DNA from: an uncultured Selenomonadales bacterium
GTDB lineage: Bacteria; Bacillota; Negativicutes; DSM-1736; Dendrosporobacteraceae
Assembly: GCA_946407015.1 (NCBI GenBank)
Contig: CAMJML010000001.1
Coordinates: 124,001 to 188,000, forward strand
Direction: 5' to 3'
Length of the DNA stretch: 64,000 nt
Shown: positions 61,857 through 64,000 of the stretch, in pieces
Layout of the letters: each line of letters opens with the position of its first letter
How positions within the stretch are numbered: position 1 is the stretch's first letter
Notes under the pieces: model-generated
What the model saw: the letters and a program-made list of their open reading frames with translations, nothing else
What the model was told of the DNA's origin: nothing
Database searches by the model: none
Program-made: the position numbers and the translations under genes

Positions 61857-63581
61857 TTAACCTTGCAGTAAAGTCAAGACTTGCTGCGGCTGTTGGTTAG
61901 CTTTGGCCAGCATGGCGGTTGCGGCCTGTGTAATTACGCTTAGTTTGGTATATTCGGCCATTTCGGAAGCCATATCGGTATCACGGATGTTGGATTCGGC
62001 CGAGGTCAGATTTTCACTTTCGGTATCCAGGTTGTTAATGGTACTTTCCAGCCTGTTTTGAACAGCTCCCAGATTCGAGCGCTCTGCGGAGACTTTCTTA
62101 ATCGCGGCATCAATAGAGGTAATTGCGGTGGTCGCACTGCTGGCTGAAGTCAGATCAATACCGGTCGTCGAAGTGCTGCCCGCAACACCAAGTGCATTGG
62201 CATCCATATCGCTAATGGAGACAGTCATGGTTTGATTGGAGTTGGCACCAACCTGGAATGTTAACGCGTTGGAGGCATCCACATCTACGTTTGCTGTTGC
62301 CACAGGAATGAGGTCAAGAGCATCCTGGGCATCGGTCAAGTCGGTGTAAAGATCCATTAGAGCGGTATCGCTATTTGCCGTATCTTGAGCCGTCAGGGCC
62401 GTAGTTAAGGCACTTTCAGCCGCAGTATAGGCGCTTGTACCTTTGGTGGCTGAAGCTAAGGTATTGTAAAGATCGGTCAAAGCGGTATCGCCATTTGTGG
62501 CATCCTGGGTAGCCAAAGCCGAGGTTAAAGCGGTTGTTGCCGCACTAACGGCTGAGATGGCAGTAGAATTTGTCGTTTCGTAGGAACTGTAAAGAGCGGA
62601 CAATGCTTTGTCATCCCCGGTTACGGTCAGGCCAAACGCTGTTAAGGTATTGCCGTCGGCGGTTGCAATCGCACCGTTGATGGTACCGGCGGCATCAGTG
62701 CCTGCCACGGTTACGCTGGTAGCGGTTGTGCTGCTGGTGGCATTGAACAATCCGGTTAAGGTTGCATTATCGGCTGCCAGAGTAATTTCTGAATCGCTGC
62801 CGTAGCTTTCTTCTGTCAGCTTGATATAGTAGTTGCCGGCAGTTGTGGTATCCAGCGTAGCCGATACACCGGTAGTATCGCTTTGGGCATTGATTTTTTC
62901 TAATACCCCTTCTATCGTGTCACCAGACGCAATGGTAATCGTCGTTCCATTAATCGTGATATCACCGGCAAAGGCCGAAGCCGAATCTGTGGAGGCTGCA
63001 ATTCCTGTTGTCGAGGTTTCCAGCCCGGTCGTAGCCTGAGTGGCAACAGCCGTATAATTTACCGTATAGGTGCCTGTGGCAGTATTGTTGCCGGCGACAG
63101 TGGCTGAAGCGACAATGGCTGCCGAATTTGTACCCGACACGGCTGTGCTGGAGCCGCTGTCACCATTGAGTAGTTTTTTGGTGTTATATTCGGTGTCATT
63201 GGAAATACGGTCTATTTCCTGACGAAGCTGATCGACTTCATCCTGAATCGATTCGCGGTCATCGTCAGTTAGCGTATCGGATGAGGCTTGTACCGCCAGT
63301 TCACGCATACGCTTAAGAATTGAAGTGGTTTCGTCCAGAGCGCCGTCGGCTGTCTGGACCAATGAGATGGCATCCTGTGAGTTGCTGCTGGCTTGATCCA
63401 GCCCTTGAATCTGGCTGCGCATTTTTTCAGAGATGGCCAATCCGGCTGCATTATCGGCTGCGCTGTTGATGGAATAGCCAGAGGATAGTTTGGCCAGCGA
63501 TGAATTCATCAGGGATGTGTTTTTGTTTAACTGATTGGTCGTGTTTAATGCGGACATGTTTGTACTGATTACCATTGACAT
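61857..63581 (-). CDS. fliC: Flagellin
   Basis: This 574-residue filament protein starts at the ATG at 63581, preceded by AAGGAGGAG. The N-terminal D0/D1 region shows INTNMSALNTTNQLNKN-like sequence (here VISTNMSALNTTNQL) and SGYSINSAADNAAGLAISEKM. The C-terminus shows SNLGAVQNRLESTINNLDTE and ends in QQPQQVLTLLQG. The middle (about 150-470) is a large, Thr/Ala-rich variable domain. It includes FlaI-like and an internal repeat of about 35-40 residues (plus-strand 62311-62545). Flagellins of 250-300 residues are commoner in Firmicutes, so this is a long form. It is the only flagellin in the window. Confidence 0.92.
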   Translation of the reverse strand: MSMVISTNMSALNTTNQLNKNTSLMNSSLAKLSSGYSINSAADNAAGLAISEKMRSQIQGLDQASSNSQDAISLVQTADGALDETTSILKRMRELAVQASSDTLTDDDRESIQDEVDQLRQEIDRISNDTEYNTKKLLNGDSGSSTAVSGTNSAAIVASATVAGNNTATGTYTVNYTAVATQATTGLETSTTGIAASTDSASAFAGDITINGTTITIASGDTIEGVLEKINAQSDTTGVSATLDTTTAGNYYIKLTEESYGSDSEITLAADNATLTGLFNATSSTTATSVTVAGTDAAGTINGAIATADGNTLTAFGLTVTGDDKALSALYSSYETTNSTAISAVSAATTALTSALATQDATNGDTALTDLYNTLASATKGTSAYTAAESALTTALTAQDTANSDTALMDLYTDLTDAQDALDLIPVATANVDVDASNALTFQVGANSNQTMTVSISDMDANALGVAGSTSTTGIDLTSASSATTAITSIDAAIKKVSAERSNLGAVQNRLESTINNLDTESENLTSAESNIRDTDMASEMAEYTKLSVITQAATAMLAKANQQPQQVLTLLQG

Positions 63582-63761
63582 AAAGACTCCTCCTTGATAT
63601 TGGGAAAAATTTAGCTTCCGTGCACCATTTGTTAGATCTTCGCCGAATGGGCGGCTTTCTAACTAAGCCTTTGAATGCTTTCTCGCATCGTTACCTGGGC
63701 AGGCCCTCCTTTCTTTAGGTTCTAATCTTTTTGTCGGGGTTAAATATTAAAAAAACATTTA
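63582..63761 (-). promoter_or_regulatory. Structured leader and candidate sigma-28-like promoter of flagellin
   Basis: Reading on the minus strand, a loose TAAA (63758-63761) and CCCGACAA (63731-63738) lie 19 bp apart; sigma-28 promoters normally have TAAA-N15-GCCGATAA, so the match is weak. Downstream, a two-part stem (GTTAGA 63631-63636 with TCTAAC 63658-63663, and GCCG with CGGC inside) lies in the leader. ACGGA at about 63616-63620 and GGAGGAG at the ribosome site are possible CsrA contacts. The leader is about 150 nt long. Confidence 0.4.
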
Positions 63762-63974
63762 GTCTTGCCAACATTATGATGTTTTTGGCAAATATTTTTT
63801 AAATAAGCACTAAAAGGGCTTTAAAAAGGTGTTTTATAAGCAGATTAAATAAAAAATAAACAAAACAGGCCAAAATTAAATAAAAATTAAATAATTGCAT
63901 GGCACAATTAAACTACAGATGTGTCCACGGAAGGATAATTTAACGCAGGAGTGTGATCTCAAAGGGTGGATTAA
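63762..63974. other. AT-rich region before the response-regulator gene
   Basis: The 213 bp between the flagellin promoter area and the next gene are very AT-rich and carry three copies of ATTAAATAA(A/T) near 63844, 63875 and 63887. They should hold the promoter of the gene at 63975, but I see no convincing hexamer pair. Confidence 0.4.
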
Positions 63975-64000
63975 ATGAATGTACTGTTAGTAGAAGATGA
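63975..64000 (+). CDS. Response regulator (start only)
   Basis: ATG 63975 follows AAAGGGTGGA. The eight visible codons read MNVLLVED, the typical first strand and acidic pocket of a CheY-like receiver domain. The rest lies outside the window, so type and role cannot be given. Confidence 0.6.

Noticed and set aside
63585-63720. c-di-GMP (GEMM) riboswitch in the flagellin leader
   Set aside because: Conserved GEMM core strings and the tetraloop-receptor arrangement are not present; the leader is only described as structured.
63890-63915. Sigma-54 promoter (TGGCAC at about 63899)
   Set aside because: No GC at the required -12 position downstream.

Overview
The window looks like the chromosome of a flagellated, anaerobic, probably spore-forming Firmicute. 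The GlgC/GlgD pairing, Kin-type orphan histidine kinases, two CBO0543-like membrane proteins, the Pdu-type microcompartment and the B12 genes together suggest a Negativicute of the Sporomusaceae kind. This is inferred from overall resemblance, because there is no rRNA or other marker here. I see no rRNA, tRNA, CRISPR array, prophage or intact transposase gene.

Layout. 1-549: the 5' part of a secreted 3D-domain (peptidoglycan-type) protein, minus strand. 1004-22130: a large glycogen locus made of two successive modules, glgC-glgD-glgA-glgP and glgP-glgB-glgC-glgD-glgA-glgP, followed by a GH13-GH77 fusion enzyme. All steps from ADP-glucose synthesis to branching, phosphorolysis and debranching/transfer are present, several of them two or three times. 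22402-31560: a mixed region with two orphan sensor kinases, a DUF134 regulator with a clear promoter and palindrome plus a 50-residue membrane peptide, an iron-dependent alcohol dehydrogenase, an unknown 129-residue protein, two paralogous membrane proteins and a PLP aminotransferase. Short inverted-repeat elements lie between genes.

31809-51641: a B12 and 1,2-propanediol (or glycerol) utilisation island. It holds cobS, a cobalamin riboswitch with terminator, cobT, a two-component system whose kinase carries a PocR sensory domain and whose response regulator is AraC-type, and a single-strand run of about 18 genes for a Pdu microcompartment (order pduU-V-A-B-C-D-E-G-H-K-J-L-[flavoprotein]-N-O-P-S-T). 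The kinase/regulator pair would sense the diol and switch on the shell and enzymes. The B12 genes supply the cofactor of the diol dehydratase, PduO and PduS regenerate it, PduG/PduH reactivate the enzyme, and PduP/PduL convert the aldehyde to acyl phosphate. Many cargo proteins carry amphipathic encapsulation-type helices, including two in unusual places: the C-terminus of PduH and the middle of PduO. The gene at the pduM position is a flavoprotein whose C-terminus resembles PduM. No pduQ or pduW lies in the run.

51780-64000: csrA with an unknown partner gene (minus), a late flagellar cluster flgD-flgE-flgK-flgK-flgL-fliD-(FliT-like)-fliS (plus), a convergent flagellin gene (minus) with a structured leader, and the first codons of a response regulator at the right edge.
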